This document shows, in pieces, positions 25,983 through 34,745 of a stretch of 64,000 nt of DNA. The number at the start of each line of letters is the position of its first letter. The first letter of the stretch is position 1. The notes beneath the pieces are model-generated. The model had not been told where the DNA came from. It was given only the letters and a program-made list of their open reading frames with translations, and did not search any database. This stretch comes from Taibaiella sp. (GTDB lineage: Bacteria; Bacteroidota; Bacteroidia; Chitinophagales; Chitinophagaceae). The DNA is taken from the NCBI GenBank assembly GCA_019638495.1, contig JAHBTQ010000003.1:124001-188000 (forward strand), written 5' to 3'. The position numbers and the translations under genes are program-made.

Positions 25983-28226
25983 ATGAAAATTCTATATAGG
26001 TTTGCATTCCTGATGCTTGGTGTTACTGCATGCAGTGGCAGGGCACAGGAAATATTGATCGCTGATGAGGCGGGTTCCACATTTTCAATAGTGGTGCCTG
26101 CAGAGCCGACGGCGCTGGAAACACGGTCGGCCCGGGTGCTGCAGGATTATATCAAAAGGGTGTCGGGCAGGCAGCTTGCCGTCATAAGCGAAAGCAAGGC
26201 CACGACCGGGCATGGCATCTATATAGGACATACGAAGAAGGAAGGTATTATAGTGCCCGGAAAACTGCCGGTGGAGTCATGGAAAGTGCAGGCAATGGGC
26301 GGCGACATAGTGATATGTGGCGGAAGTGGCAAAGGGCTTATCTATGGGGTGTATACGTTTATTGAAAAATACATGGGTTGCAGGAAGGTAGCAGATGTGC
26401 CTGCAATATTGCCAAAAGAGAAGAGAATCTCCATACCGGCTGATCTGAAAGAGGATGGTCGACCCGGTTTCATATACCGCGAGTCGTTCTATCCTGCAGC
26501 ACGAGATCCCGAATACCTTGAGTGGAATCGCTTGCAGCAGTTTGAGGACTTGTGGGGTATCTGGGGGCACTCATACGACAAGCTGGTGCCTGCTTCAGTA
26601 TATTTCAAAGCACACCCGGAGTATTATGCATTGGTAAAGGGTGTGCGTCAGCCATCGCAACTATGCCTGAGCAATGAGCAGGTGTATGCTATAGCAGTAG
26701 CTGAGCTGAAAAAGCGTATCGCTGCTAATCCTGATGCAATCTATTGGTCAGTGAGTCCTAATGATGATATCGGGTATTGCGAGTGCGATAAGTGCAAAGC
26801 GGTAGACGATGCGGAGGGTACTCCGTCCGGTTCGCTCATCAAATTTGTGAACCGTATTGCGTCCACGTTTCCTGATAATACATTCACCACGCTAGCCTAT
26901 GGCTATAGCCATAGAGCGCCACGCTCTCTGAAACCGGCGAAGAACGTGTACATCTTCCTTAGCAACATTGATGCCTACAGGGACAAACCGATAACGGAGG
27001 AGAGCAGTGCCGCAACCTTCAGAAACGACCTGAAACAGTGGCGTTCGCTTACCGGAAACCTTTTTCTCTGGGACTATGTAACACAGTTTACCAACTATCT
27101 CGCTCCATTCCCAAATCTTCTTACGCTGCAGCCCAATATGCAGTACTACAAAGAGAACGGTATCAAAGGCCTGTTTGCTCAAGGTAGTGGCGATACTTAT
27201 GGAGAGTGGGCTGAGCTGCGCAGCTACCTGCAGGCAAAACTGATGCAGGATGAGAAAGCAGACATCAAGAAACTCACCGAGCAGTTTCTCGTAGACTATT
27301 ACGGCCCCGCTGCAAAATTTCTGCTTCAATATATCGGACAGACACATGGTAACCTTGAAGAGTCGAAACGCAAGCTGGATATCTATGGCAACCCTGTGAA
27401 TGAGTGGAACTCATGGCTGGCACCTGAAAAGCTTGACGCATATAGCAGTTTGCTGGATGCAGCGGAGGGAGCCGTGGAAACTAAGCCGGTTTATGCCGAA
27501 AGGGTAGCGAGAATTCGCCTGTCGCTGGACTACGTAGTGCTGCAACAGGCCCGTTTCTTTGGTATAGAGAAGTTCGGTGTTTTTGAAAAGAAAGCCGACG
27601 GTAGCTGGAAGCCGAAGAAGCAGATCGTAGATATGGTGCCCCGCTTTGTTGCAAACTGCAAGAAGGCGAAAGTGACTGAGTTGTCTGAAGGCGGCCTTTC
27701 GCCTGACGCTTATAAAGCTGAGTGGGATGCCATTTTCGCCGCCGGCGTTACCCCTACCATTGCCGTGGGTTCTACTGTAAAGCTCGGTAATCCTGCCGTA
27801 ACAGAATATCCTGCAAAGGGCCCAAGGACGCTTGTAGACGGCACACCGGGTTACACTGATTTCAGCTACAACTGGCTTTGCTTTTTTGGCACTGATATGG
27901 TAGCAACTATAGACATGGGTGCAGTTAAAAATGTCTCCGGAATAAAGATGCATTTTCTCGATGATCCGCGTCATTGGATATTTTTACCTTCTGCTATAAA
28001 GGTTGAGGTTTCGGAAGATGGTAACACATACAAGCCGTATACATCGCTCACTAATCCGGAACCTGATGAACACTACGAAGTTGCGGTGACACCGTTTGCG
28101 GGCGAGGGAAAAGCCAGGGCGCGATTTGTGAGAGTTACCGCCACCAATCAGTCGCAGCTACCTGCATGGCGCTATAGGGAGAACAAAAAGCCCATGATAG
28201 CGTGCGATGAGGTTTATGTGCAGTAG
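25983..28226 (+). CDS. DUF4838 lipoprotein, putative carbohydrate-active enzyme
   Basis: A 747-residue protein that starts with a lipoprotein signal peptide; the lipobox is V-T-A-C with C17. Residues about 25-130 resemble the alpha-glucuronidase N-terminal-like domain (ETRSARVLQDYIKRVSGR, later VICGGSGKGLIYGVYTFIEKYMG). The DUF4838 core follows, with YWSVSPNDDIGYCECDKCKAVD and acidic residues suited to glycosidase chemistry. The last 130 residues look like an F5/8 type C (discoidin) carbohydrate-binding domain. The family is thought to comprise glycan-active enzymes of uncharted specificity. It begins 12 bases after the exporter gene, so it probably trims or modifies the exported polymer, a role comparable with PgaB or BcsZ in other systems. 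That role is inference. Confidence 0.85.
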   Translation: MKILYRFAFLMLGVTACSGRAQEILIADEAGSTFSIVVPAEPTALETRSARVLQDYIKRVSGRQLAVISESKATTGHGIYIGHTKKEGIIVPGKLPVESWKVQAMGGDIVICGGSGKGLIYGVYTFIEKYMGCRKVADVPAILPKEKRISIPADLKEDGRPGFIYRESFYPAARDPEYLEWNRLQQFEDLWGIWGHSYDKLVPASVYFKAHPEYYALVKGVRQPSQLCLSNEQVYAIAVAELKKRIAANPDAIYWSVSPNDDIGYCECDKCKAVDDAEGTPSGSLIKFVNRIASTFPDNTFTTLAYGYSHRAPRSLKPAKNVYIFLSNIDAYRDKPITEESSAATFRNDLKQWRSLTGNLFLWDYVTQFTNYLAPFPNLLTLQPNMQYYKENGIKGLFAQGSGDTYGEWAELRSYLQAKLMQDEKADIKKLTEQFLVDYYGPAAKFLLQYIGQTHGNLEESKRKLDIYGNPVNEWNSWLAPEKLDAYSSLLDAAEGAVETKPVYAERVARIRLSLDYVVLQQARFFGIEKFGVFEKKADGSWKPKKQIVDMVPRFVANCKKAKVTELSEGGLSPDAYKAEWDAIFAAGVTPTIAVGSTVKLGNPAVTEYPAKGPRTLVDGTPGYTDFSYNWLCFFGTDMVATIDMGAVKNVSGIKMHFLDDPRHWIFLPSAIKVEVSEDGNTYKPYTSLTNPEPDEHYEVAVTPFAGEGKARARFVRVTATNQSQLPAWRYRENKKPMIACDEVYVQ

Positions 28227-28230
28227 CTGA

Positions 28231-30573
28231 TTAGAACTTGAAATTGTACGTAATAGCCGGGATCACTGGCAGAATGTACACCATGTACACCTTTATGTTG
28301 ATGCCCTCCGTTACGTTTCCTGAATTGTCTACATAAAGGAAGTAAGGGTTCTTACGGTTATATACGTTATAGACTGAGAATGCCCAGCTACTCTCCCAGC
28401 GGTGTGGTTTCTTCTGCTTGGGTGTGTAGGTCGCAGACAGGTCCATTCGATGATAGGCCGGAAGGCGGTAAGCATTGATCTTACTGTAAAGTTGTGTCAA
28501 CTGTCCGTCAACAAAGTAGTATGCTGTGGGTAGCGTAATGGCGTTGCCTGAACCGAAAACAAAAACTCCGGATACTGTCCATTTCTTATTGAAGGTGTAT
28601 GTTCCCGTAGCTGAGATGTTATGCCTCCGGTCATACTTTAGCGGGAATGTTTCTCCTCCGTTCAGCATGGTGAATTTCTGGTTTGTCCAGGCCAGTGTAT
28701 AGCCGATCCAGCCTGTGAAGTCGCCCTTGGTTTTGTTGATGAAAAACTCGGCGCCGTATGCCTCACCCTTGCCGGCCACATATTCCAGTTCCGGGTCACG
28801 AAGGGTGTTCGGCGTATATCCTTCGCGATACTGGAGCTGGTTATACATGTCCTTGTGGTATACTTCTACGGATGTTTCTAGTTTGTCGTCAAGGAAATTG
28901 CGGAAATAACCCAGTGAATATTGCACAGCACGTTGTGGCTTGATGAGGTAGGTGCTCGGCGCCCATATGTCTGTGGGTAAAGTAGACCCGTTGTTGCTTA
29001 CCAGGTGAATGTACTGGTAAGTCTGCGAGGCGCTGGCCTTGATCGATGACCCGTTATTGAGCGCAAAGCGCAGATTGAGCCGTGGCTCCCAGCCGCCGTA
29101 GGTTTTGGCTATTTCACCCTTTTTATATTTTACACTATCCGTGGCATTGCCGGAGCCGTCAAATTTGTATCCGGTATATGGTCCCACCTGCGCGAAATAA
29201 GAATAACGAACGCCTGCATTGATCTTCAGCCAGTCGTTCGGTTCAAAGTCGTCCAGGATGTAGGCACCCATTTCATGCGCATACTTTGTGTAGGCATTGC
29301 TGGGCTCCAGCTTTATGGTGTCTATTTGTCCAGATACCTGGTTAGGTATAAAGGTATGGTGCGTATATGCTAAGCCGCCTTTGAAATGATGGTTGAACGG
29401 GGTGTAGTAGTCTAGATCTGTTTTGGCGTTGTAGTCCTTGATACCCGAAGATAGTTTTACAGAGAACGCACTTTGGTTAAAACTCGATGCGAAATTATAG
29501 TCGTTATAAACGAGTGTCGTATTCGCAAAAAGCTTGTCAGAGAACTGGTGGTTCCAGCGCAGTGTTGCAGTGTTGTTACCCCATGGTATATCCGCTTTGA
29601 ATGATCCTCGGGAGTTCGCAAACTTGAACTTATCTACGCCGGTATAGCCGCTCAGGTACAGCCTGTCCTTTTCGCCAAACCGGTAGTTTGCTTTGGCATT
29701 TGCGTCGTAGAAATAGTAGCCCGTATTCTGCAGTGCAGAGGCAAATGGGCGCGCAAGAACATCTATGTAGGTGCGACGGCCTGATACCATGAAGGAGCCT
29801 TTGTCTTTTTTGATGGGGCCTTCAAGGGTAAGCCTAGATGCGATAAGACCAATGCCGCCGCTGCCGTGGAACTCCTTCGAGTTGCCCTCTTTCATTGAAA
29901 CGTCTACCACTGATGATAGCCTGCCACCATAGTTGGCCGGAGCGCCACCCTTTATCAGGGTCACATCCTTTATCGCGTCGCCGTTGAAGACTGAGAAGAA
30001 GCCAAATAAGTGGCCCGTATTGTAAACAACAGCATCGTCCAGCAGCACCAGGTTTTGATCCGGGCCACCACCACGTACGTAAAAGCCTGAGTTGCCTTCC
30101 CCTGCACTTTGAACACCTGGTAACAGCTGTAGCGTTTTAAGGATGTCTACTTCACCAAATAGAACAGGGAGGGTCTTTATTCGGCCTATCGACAGGCTGA
30201 TCGTGCCCATCTCTGCATTCTTCACATTTTCATCCTTGCGACCTGCCGTGATCTTTACCTCTTTCATCGTGGCGCCATTGGTGAGCTCTGCATTGTAGCT
30301 TAGGTTAGAGCTAAGGTCCATTTCCAACACCAGGGGGTTGTAGCCTACGTAAGAGTATATGACCGTATACTTTTTGCCGGCGGGAACCGTCACTGAGTAG
30401 AAACCGTAAGTGTTGGTTGTGGCGCCTTGTTCGGCCTCTTTTACAAATACTGTACCGGCAATAAGCGATTCGCCCGTTGAGGCATCGCGCATATAGCCGC
30501 TAAGGGACACCTTCTGTCCATAGACAGATGCGGATAGGGCAATCGTAAAGAGCAGGGCAATAAAAAAACGCAT
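28231..30573 (-). CDS. TonB-dependent outer-membrane receptor with carboxypeptidase-like N-terminal domain
   Basis: A 780-residue receptor starting at the ATG at 30573 (MRFFIALLFTIALSASVYG, signal peptide); a longer open frame upstream is discounted because the promoter element lies at 30594-30601. Domains: CarboxypepD_reg-like beta sandwich (about 22-100), plug domain (about 120-230, with VLLDDAVVYNTGHLFGFFSVFNGDAIKDVTLIKGGAP), and a 22-strand-type barrel to the C-terminus (ITYNFKF, terminal aromatic). It has no SusC signature motif and no SusD neighbour, so it is not a polysaccharide-utilisation pair; siderophore, peptide or small-glycan uptake are all possible. It is tail to tail with the DUF4838 gene, four bases apart. 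Confidence 0.92.
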   Translation of the reverse strand: MRFFIALLFTIALSASVYGQKVSLSGYMRDASTGESLIAGTVFVKEAEQGATTNTYGFYSVTVPAGKKYTVIYSYVGYNPLVLEMDLSSNLSYNAELTNGATMKEVKITAGRKDENVKNAEMGTISLSIGRIKTLPVLFGEVDILKTLQLLPGVQSAGEGNSGFYVRGGGPDQNLVLLDDAVVYNTGHLFGFFSVFNGDAIKDVTLIKGGAPANYGGRLSSVVDVSMKEGNSKEFHGSGGIGLIASRLTLEGPIKKDKGSFMVSGRRTYIDVLARPFASALQNTGYYFYDANAKANYRFGEKDRLYLSGYTGVDKFKFANSRGSFKADIPWGNNTATLRWNHQFSDKLFANTTLVYNDYNFASSFNQSAFSVKLSSGIKDYNAKTDLDYYTPFNHHFKGGLAYTHHTFIPNQVSGQIDTIKLEPSNAYTKYAHEMGAYILDDFEPNDWLKINAGVRYSYFAQVGPYTGYKFDGSGNATDSVKYKKGEIAKTYGGWEPRLNLRFALNNGSSIKASASQTYQYIHLVSNNGSTLPTDIWAPSTYLIKPQRAVQYSLGYFRNFLDDKLETSVEVYHKDMYNQLQYREGYTPNTLRDPELEYVAGKGEAYGAEFFINKTKGDFTGWIGYTLAWTNQKFTMLNGGETFPLKYDRRHNISATGTYTFNKKWTVSGVFVFGSGNAITLPTAYYFVDGQLTQLYSKINAYRLPAYHRMDLSATYTPKQKKPHRWESSWAFSVYNVYNRKNPYFLYVDNSGNVTEGINIKVYMVYILPVIPAITYNFKF

Positions 30574-30593
30574 GTGTTTCAGAATTGTGTCCG

Positions 30594-30601
30594 CAAAAGT
30601 A
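30594..30601 (-). promoter_or_regulatory. TAnnTTTG -7 element for the TonB receptor
   Basis: The minus strand reads TACTTTTG, full consensus; a TTG at 30620-30622 sits 18 bases upstream as a partial -33. The leader would be about 14 bases. Confidence 0.55.
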
Positions 30602-30810
30602 CGTGAACACGCATTCTGGCAATGGTAAACGGGGTTTATTGCAAAAATTAACATAGTCTAAAGAGTTGGTAGATGATTGGCCAAGGTTTCAAAAGTCTTT
30701 TATGTGTTTATGTGCGGTAACTACAATTCCGGCGCTTTGTCTATTCGGTTCAGGTGTGTAGGGAAGGATCAGGAGGGTAAATAGCATTGTTTACTTCTTT
30801 GCCGTGCAAC

Positions 30811-30818
30811 TATCTTTG
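30811..30818 (+). promoter_or_regulatory. TAnnTTTG -7 element for the GNAT gene
   Basis: TATCTTTG, full consensus, ends eight bases before the ATG at 30827; a partial -33 (TTGT, 30787-30790) lies 20 bases upstream. A very short leader is implied. Confidence 0.55.
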
Positions 30819-30826
30819 GGCCATAA

Positions 30827-31360
30827 ATGGCAAGTAGCAGTTCTCTCAACCTTCTTATTGTTCCTGCAAAGGCATCTGACGTTCAATCTTTGCGGCAAAT
30901 CAGCATTGCCACCTTCCGGGAGGCTTTTGCTGAGCAAAATGCGGCGGAACATATGAACGAATACATTGCTACCGCCCTTAGCGAATCGAAGCTCGCATCG
31001 GAATTGAATACTGGTCAATCACAATTCATGTTGGCGTACATGGGCCAGGACCTGATCGGGTACTTAAAGGTGAATTTCGGTGACGCACAGACGGAACATG
31101 TCGATGGTGATACTATGGAAATTGAGCGGATATATGTTTATGCCAGCGTTTATGGTACAGGTGTTGGCCAGGCCTTGCTGAACCGGGCGATTGAAATGGC
31201 GAAAGCAGCCGGAGTTACGACCATTTGGCTTGGCGTCTGGGAGCATAATCTGAAGGCGGTTCGCTTCTATCAAAGAAATGGTTTTGAGAAATTTGGTGAG
31301 CATATATTTCACCTCGGTAGCGATGCGCAGGTAGATATTTTGATGAGGAGAAGGGTTTGA
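30827..31360 (+). CDS. GNAT family N-acetyltransferase
   Basis: A 177-residue Gcn5-related acetyltransferase. The central strand MEIERIYVYASVYGTGVGQALLNRAIEMAKAAG carries the acetyl-CoA loop V-x-x-x-x-x-GxGxG/A (YGTGVGQAL), followed by TIWLGVWEHNLKAVRFYQRNGFEKFGEH, the conserved motif B region. The fold is complete from LLIVPAKASDVQSLRQISIATFREAF. The layout resembles the spermidine/spermine or RimI-like GNATs, but substrate cannot be assigned. It precedes the aminoglycoside-phosphotransferase-like gene by about 50 bases and may be co-transcribed. Confidence 0.92.
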   Translation: MASSSSLNLLIVPAKASDVQSLRQISIATFREAFAEQNAAEHMNEYIATALSESKLASELNTGQSQFMLAYMGQDLIGYLKVNFGDAQTEHVDGDTMEIERIYVYASVYGTGVGQALLNRAIEMAKAAGVTTIWLGVWEHNLKAVRFYQRNGFEKFGEHIFHLGSDAQVDILMRRRV

Positions 31361-31411
31361 TCAAAGACGTTGACAACCGGCAAATGCTTATTTTGTTCCA
31401 AATTTCCTACC

Positions 31412-32395
31412 ATGTCTTTCTTCCCTGCTACGGAGTCTACGCTTTCTGCAGTACATCTTAACGTCGTCCTGCGGGGCCGATATGCACTATCTCCTCATTG
31501 CGTCACACGGCTGCTCAGGACAGGGATGAACCATTTGTATAAGATCTCTGACGGTGAAAGGCAATTTGTTTTTCGCATTTATACGCATGGTTGGCGGTCA
31601 GATGAAGAGGTGGCAGAGGAGGTTCGCCTATTGCTGCATTTGCAGCGTAATGATGTGCCAGTATCCTTTCCTGTTGCAGATGTTGACGGTGGGTATATAC
31701 AACGCTTCGATGCTATAGAAGGCGCCAGGGTGGGAGTGATGTACTCATTTGCACCCGGGCGGAAGGTTCCGCTCTTCTCGCCGGAGTATGCTTACAACGC
31801 AGGTGCTGCCATGGGCAATATGCACCGCGTCACTCAGGATATGGAGTTAGCCCGCACCGCTTATAACTATGAAACGCTTGTAGCAGGCCCACGCGAAGCG
31901 GTGATCTCTTTTTTCGGCGAGAAAAATGAAGAGGTGCAATTCCTGTTAAAGGCAGGTGATTATTCTAAGCAACATATTTTCCCTCGTATGGCCGCCATGA
32001 GGCGTGGCGTCATCCATCTCGATATTTGGTTTGATAATATGCACTTCGATGAGAAAGGGCAGGTGACGCTTTTTGATTTTGATTTTTGTGGAGTTGGGGT
32101 GCAGACTATAGATATCGGTTACTTTCTTTATCAGCTATATTCTACCAACCACGCTACAGGCGGCTACGCAGAAAAGTCGGCGGCGTTCCTGGAGGGGTAT
32201 ACAGCGTACTGCCCTCTGCCGGGCGACGAGCGTAGCAATGCCGGCGCTCTGTCTTTGCCGGTTTTGCTTTACTATATTGGTGTTCAGTGCCAGAAGTTTG
32301 ATACATGGTCCAATATATTCCTGAACGAGGAGCATCTGAAACGGTATGTCGCGTCGCTGAAGCGGTGGCTGGTGTTTAACGAAATAGAGTTTTGA
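31412..32395 (+). CDS. APH/homoserine-kinase-type phosphotransferase
   Basis: A 327-residue kinase-like phosphotransferase. N-lobe: MNHLYKISDGERQFVFRIYTHGW (ATP-lysine equivalents in FVFRIY). C-lobe: VIHLDIWFDNMHFDEKGQVTLFDFDFCG, with catalytic HLD-x4-N (Brenner motif) and metal-binding DFD. The pattern is typical of the APH superfamily, including homoserine kinase type II, choline kinase and MTR kinase; it is not specifically an antibiotic-resistance enzyme and I would not call it one. ATG at 31412 is preferred over TTG at 31370. A terminator-like hairpin follows at 32434. Confidence 0.87.
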   Translation: MSFFPATESTLSAVHLNVVLRGRYALSPHCVTRLLRTGMNHLYKISDGERQFVFRIYTHGWRSDEEVAEEVRLLLHLQRNDVPVSFPVADVDGGYIQRFDAIEGARVGVMYSFAPGRKVPLFSPEYAYNAGAAMGNMHRVTQDMELARTAYNYETLVAGPREAVISFFGEKNEEVQFLLKAGDYSKQHIFPRMAAMRRGVIHLDIWFDNMHFDEKGQVTLFDFDFCGVGVQTIDIGYFLYQLYSTNHATGGYAEKSAAFLEGYTAYCPLPGDERSNAGALSLPVLLYYIGVQCQKFDTWSNIFLNEEHLKRYVASLKRWLVFNEIEF

Positions 32396-32433
32396 TGTCG
32401 GTAACGTTGCGATAATCGTTCTATCAAGTAAAC

Positions 32434-32457
32434 AGGCCCGCAGTTTATTGCGGGCCT
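32434..32457. terminator. Bidirectional hairpin between convergent genes
   Basis: A perfect 9-base stem AGGCCCGCA/TGCGGGCCT with loop GTTTAT lies between the converging phosphotransferase and FKBP genes. Flanks are AT-rich (ATTTACTA downstream on plus, GTTTACTTG on minus), with no long T run. Confidence 0.75.
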
Positions 32458-32485
32458 ATTTACTATATCCTGTAACCGGTGTGTC

Positions 32486-32914
32486 TTAGCCGATCGTCAC
32501 CAGCTCAATGTCAAAGATGAGGTCCTGGCCAGCCAGTGGATGGTTGGCGTCCAGTGTCATCATGTCACCGTTGATAGCAGTGATAAGTACAGGGAACACA
32601 TTTCCCTGGTTGTCGCCCATTTGCAGTTCCATGCCCACGGCTGCATTTACGTCAGCAGGCAGGTCGCTAAGCGGGAATTCCATTACCATATCATCATTGC
32701 GGTGACCATAAGCCTGGTCTACCGGGATGTTAACTGTCTTTTTGTCTCCGGGTGTCATATCTACCACTGCGTCGTCAAAACCCTTGATCACCTGGCCGGC
32801 GCCGGCAGTAAAACTCAGGGGGTCACGCCCTTCCGAACTGTCGAATGTTGAACCATCTGTAAGGCGGCCGTGGTAGTGTACGCTGACCTTGTCTCCCTTT
32901 TTTACTTGTGCCAT
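32486..32914 (-). CDS. FKBP-type peptidyl-prolyl isomerase, SlyD-like
   Basis: A 142-residue protein with FKBP domain halves MAQVKKGDKVSVHYHGRLTDGSTFDSSEGRDPLSF and GQVIKGFDDAVVDMTPGDKKTV, and the insert-in-flap (IF) chaperone domain between (about 70-125), as in SlyD/SlpA. The metal-binding His-rich tail of E. coli SlyD is absent: the protein ends at IELVTIG. It catalyses cis-trans isomerisation of prolyl bonds and probably assists folding in the cytoplasm, since there is no signal peptide. Confidence 0.93.
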   Translation of the reverse strand: MAQVKKGDKVSVHYHGRLTDGSTFDSSEGRDPLSFTAGAGQVIKGFDDAVVDMTPGDKKTVNIPVDQAYGHRNDDMVMEFPLSDLPADVNAAVGMELQMGDNQGNVFPVLITAINGDMMTLDANHPLAGQDLIFDIELVTIG

Positions 32915-32952
32915 TAGTTGAAATTATAAATAAATAAATGAAATAATGGGGT

Positions 32953-32960
32953 CAAAGGTA
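32953..32960 (-). promoter_or_regulatory. TAnnTTTG -7 element for the FKBP gene
   Basis: The minus strand reads TACCTTTG, full consensus, 38 bases upstream of the start codon. No -33 element at the expected spacing. Confidence 0.5.
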
Positions 32961-33107
32961 CGGGAAATAACCTAGCAGCCATGGAAATAGTAGGTTAAAA
33001 AATATTTTTCGGGGGCGTAGGGGTATCGGTTTACCGGGTTGTCTACTTATCAAATGCACAGCTTGTCAGAAGCGACTATTTTTGAAACCGGTTCCTACAC
33101 ACGCACA

Positions 33108-33656
33108 ATGGACAGTCAAAACTATTCGCGTAGTAAAATCTTGATAGAAGAGGAGTTTAAGACCCATTTCCAGGGTTTGCACCGCTACGCGTATGCCATG
33201 CTCAAAGATGAGATTATGGCGGAAGAAATGGTACAGAACGTATTTTATAAGTTATGGAAGAATCGCGAGGAGCTTTCAATAAATGGCGCAGTGGCCAGCT
33301 ACCTCTACCGGAGTGTCCATAATGAGTGCCTGAACTACCTGAAACACCTGAAAGTAAAAGCGGCCTACCAGGCGCATGTGTCGAGGACGATGGAACATAT
33401 AAATAATGCTGCGGAAAAGCTAAGGCTCAAGGAACTGGAGCAGCGGCTGGAGAAGGCCCTTACCGAGTTGCCTGAACAGTGCAGGACCATATTCCAGATG
33501 AGCAGGTTCGAGGAGCTGAAGTATGCAGAAATAGCAGGCAGACTGGGCCTTTCGGTAAAGACCGTAGAAAACCAGATGGGGAAAGCCCTGAAATTATTAA
33601 GAACGAAACTGGCTGATTTTTTGCCGGCATTGCTGATGTTATTGTTTAATATTTAA
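33108..33656 (+). CDS. ECF RNA polymerase sigma factor, FecI-like
   Basis: A sigma-70 family ECF factor of 182 residues from the ATG at 33108 (MDSQNYSRS); an ATG at 33054 in the same frame is an alternative. Region 2: FKTHFQGLHRYAYAMLKDEIMAEEMVQNVFYKLWKNRE (core binding and -10 recognition). Region 4: ALTELPEQCRTIFQMSRFEELKYAEIAGRLGLSVKTVENQMGKALKLLR (helix-turn-helix for -35 recognition). It is followed ten bases later by its FecR-type anti-sigma partner. A hydrophobic C-terminal end (FLPALLMLLFNI) is common in Bacteroidota sigma factors of this class. Confidence 0.93.
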   Translation: MDSQNYSRSKILIEEEFKTHFQGLHRYAYAMLKDEIMAEEMVQNVFYKLWKNREELSINGAVASYLYRSVHNECLNYLKHLKVKAAYQAHVSRTMEHINNAAEKLRLKELEQRLEKALTELPEQCRTIFQMSRFEELKYAEIAGRLGLSVKTVENQMGKALKLLRTKLADFLPALLMLLFNI

Positions 33657-33666
33657 ATCGCCTCGC

Positions 33667-34671
33667 GTGGAAAAAAGAATGGAAAATATGAGCGACGAAA
33701 TGCTGGTTAAGTACCTGCTGGGTGAGGTTAGTCCGAGAGAGCGTAGCAGCGTGCAGGCCTGGCTTGAGGAAAGTGCGGCCAACAGGAAGTACTTTGACGA
33801 CTATCGCCTGATATGGGACGAAAGCAAGAAACTGGAAGGTGTTACCACTATTAGCACAGAGGCTGCTTGGGACCGATTCCAGGCGAGGATTGCCGGCGAG
33901 CAGCAGGACGCAGGCTCGCCTCCAGTTAAGAAGACAATCCCGCTTTATGGTTTGTCCTGGATGAAGGCGGCGGCGGCAATCGTATTGCTGGTAGGCACGG
34001 GATGGCTACTCTACACCTGGAGCGGCAATGGAAGCGGGCAAATGCTGGCCCAGTCTTTTGACAAAGTAGCGACCTACACGCTGCCGGATGGCTCCACCGT
34101 GACGCTTAATAAGAATTCAGAGCTTTCTTATCCTGCACATTTTGAGGGTAACACGCGAAGCGTGGCACTGAAAGGGGAGGCATTTTTCAATATTACGCCA
34201 AACAAGAGCAAGCCGTTCATCATAGACGCAGGCAACTCCTCGGTAACCGTGGTGGGTACATCATTTAACGTAAAGAGCCGACCCGAAATGACGGAAGTGA
34301 TCGTAGAGACTGGTGTAGTAGAGGTGGCAAAGAACGAAAAGTCTGTGCGGCTCACGCCCGGGCAGAAAGCTACAGTAACCCCCGACAAAGACGCCCCTGT
34401 GGCGGGTGAGGTGACAGATCACCTTTACAATTATTACCGCACCAATGAGTTTGTTTGCAACGGCGTGCCACTCTACAAGGTTGTAGAAACACTTAACGAT
34501 GCATACGGATTGCACATAGTCTTCGGCAGTGAAAGGCTCAAGACGCTGCCGCTGACGGCAACTTTCCCGGAAGGTGCCCCGGACATGATCGTAGATGTTA
34601 TTGCTAAGACTTTCAGGAACGAGATGGTGGTAGAAAGGCGCGGGAGTGAAATAGTATTCAAAGAGCGGTAA
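33667..34671 (+). CDS. FecR-type transmembrane anti-sigma factor
   Basis: A 334-residue FecR protein. The N-terminal cytoplasmic segment (about 1-90, MLVKYLLGEVSPRERSSVQAWL) should hold the sigma factor; one TM at about 98-115 (MKAAAAIVLLVGTGWLLYTW); then the periplasmic FecR domain (YTLPDGSTVTLNKNSELSYP, about 135-235) and a DUF4974 C-terminal domain (about 255-334) that normally docks the STN domain of an outer-membrane transducer. GTG at 33667 is used as the start; an in-frame ATG at 33679 is possible. Forms an operon with the sigma gene and the STN-domain gene downstream. Confidence 0.93.
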   Translation: MEKRMENMSDEMLVKYLLGEVSPRERSSVQAWLEESAANRKYFDDYRLIWDESKKLEGVTTISTEAAWDRFQARIAGEQQDAGSPPVKKTIPLYGLSWMKAAAAIVLLVGTGWLLYTWSGNGSGQMLAQSFDKVATYTLPDGSTVTLNKNSELSYPAHFEGNTRSVALKGEAFFNITPNKSKPFIIDAGNSSVTVVGTSFNVKSRPEMTEVIVETGVVEVAKNEKSVRLTPGQKATVTPDKDAPVAGEVTDHLYNYYRTNEFVCNGVPLYKVVETLNDAYGLHIVFGSERLKTLPLTATFPEGAPDMIVDVIAKTFRNEMVVERRGSEIVFKER

Positions 34672-34745
34672 TTTTACCGCTCCGTCCAGTAACCCAAAAT
34701 GATCCGTGGAAGTAGTTGCTTCCACTTACCAATAAACAAATCTTC

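Noticed and set aside
31412..32395. Aminoglycoside resistance gene
   Set aside because: HLD-x4-N and DFD motifs are shared by the whole APH/homoserine/choline kinase superfamily; nothing indicates antibiotic substrates.
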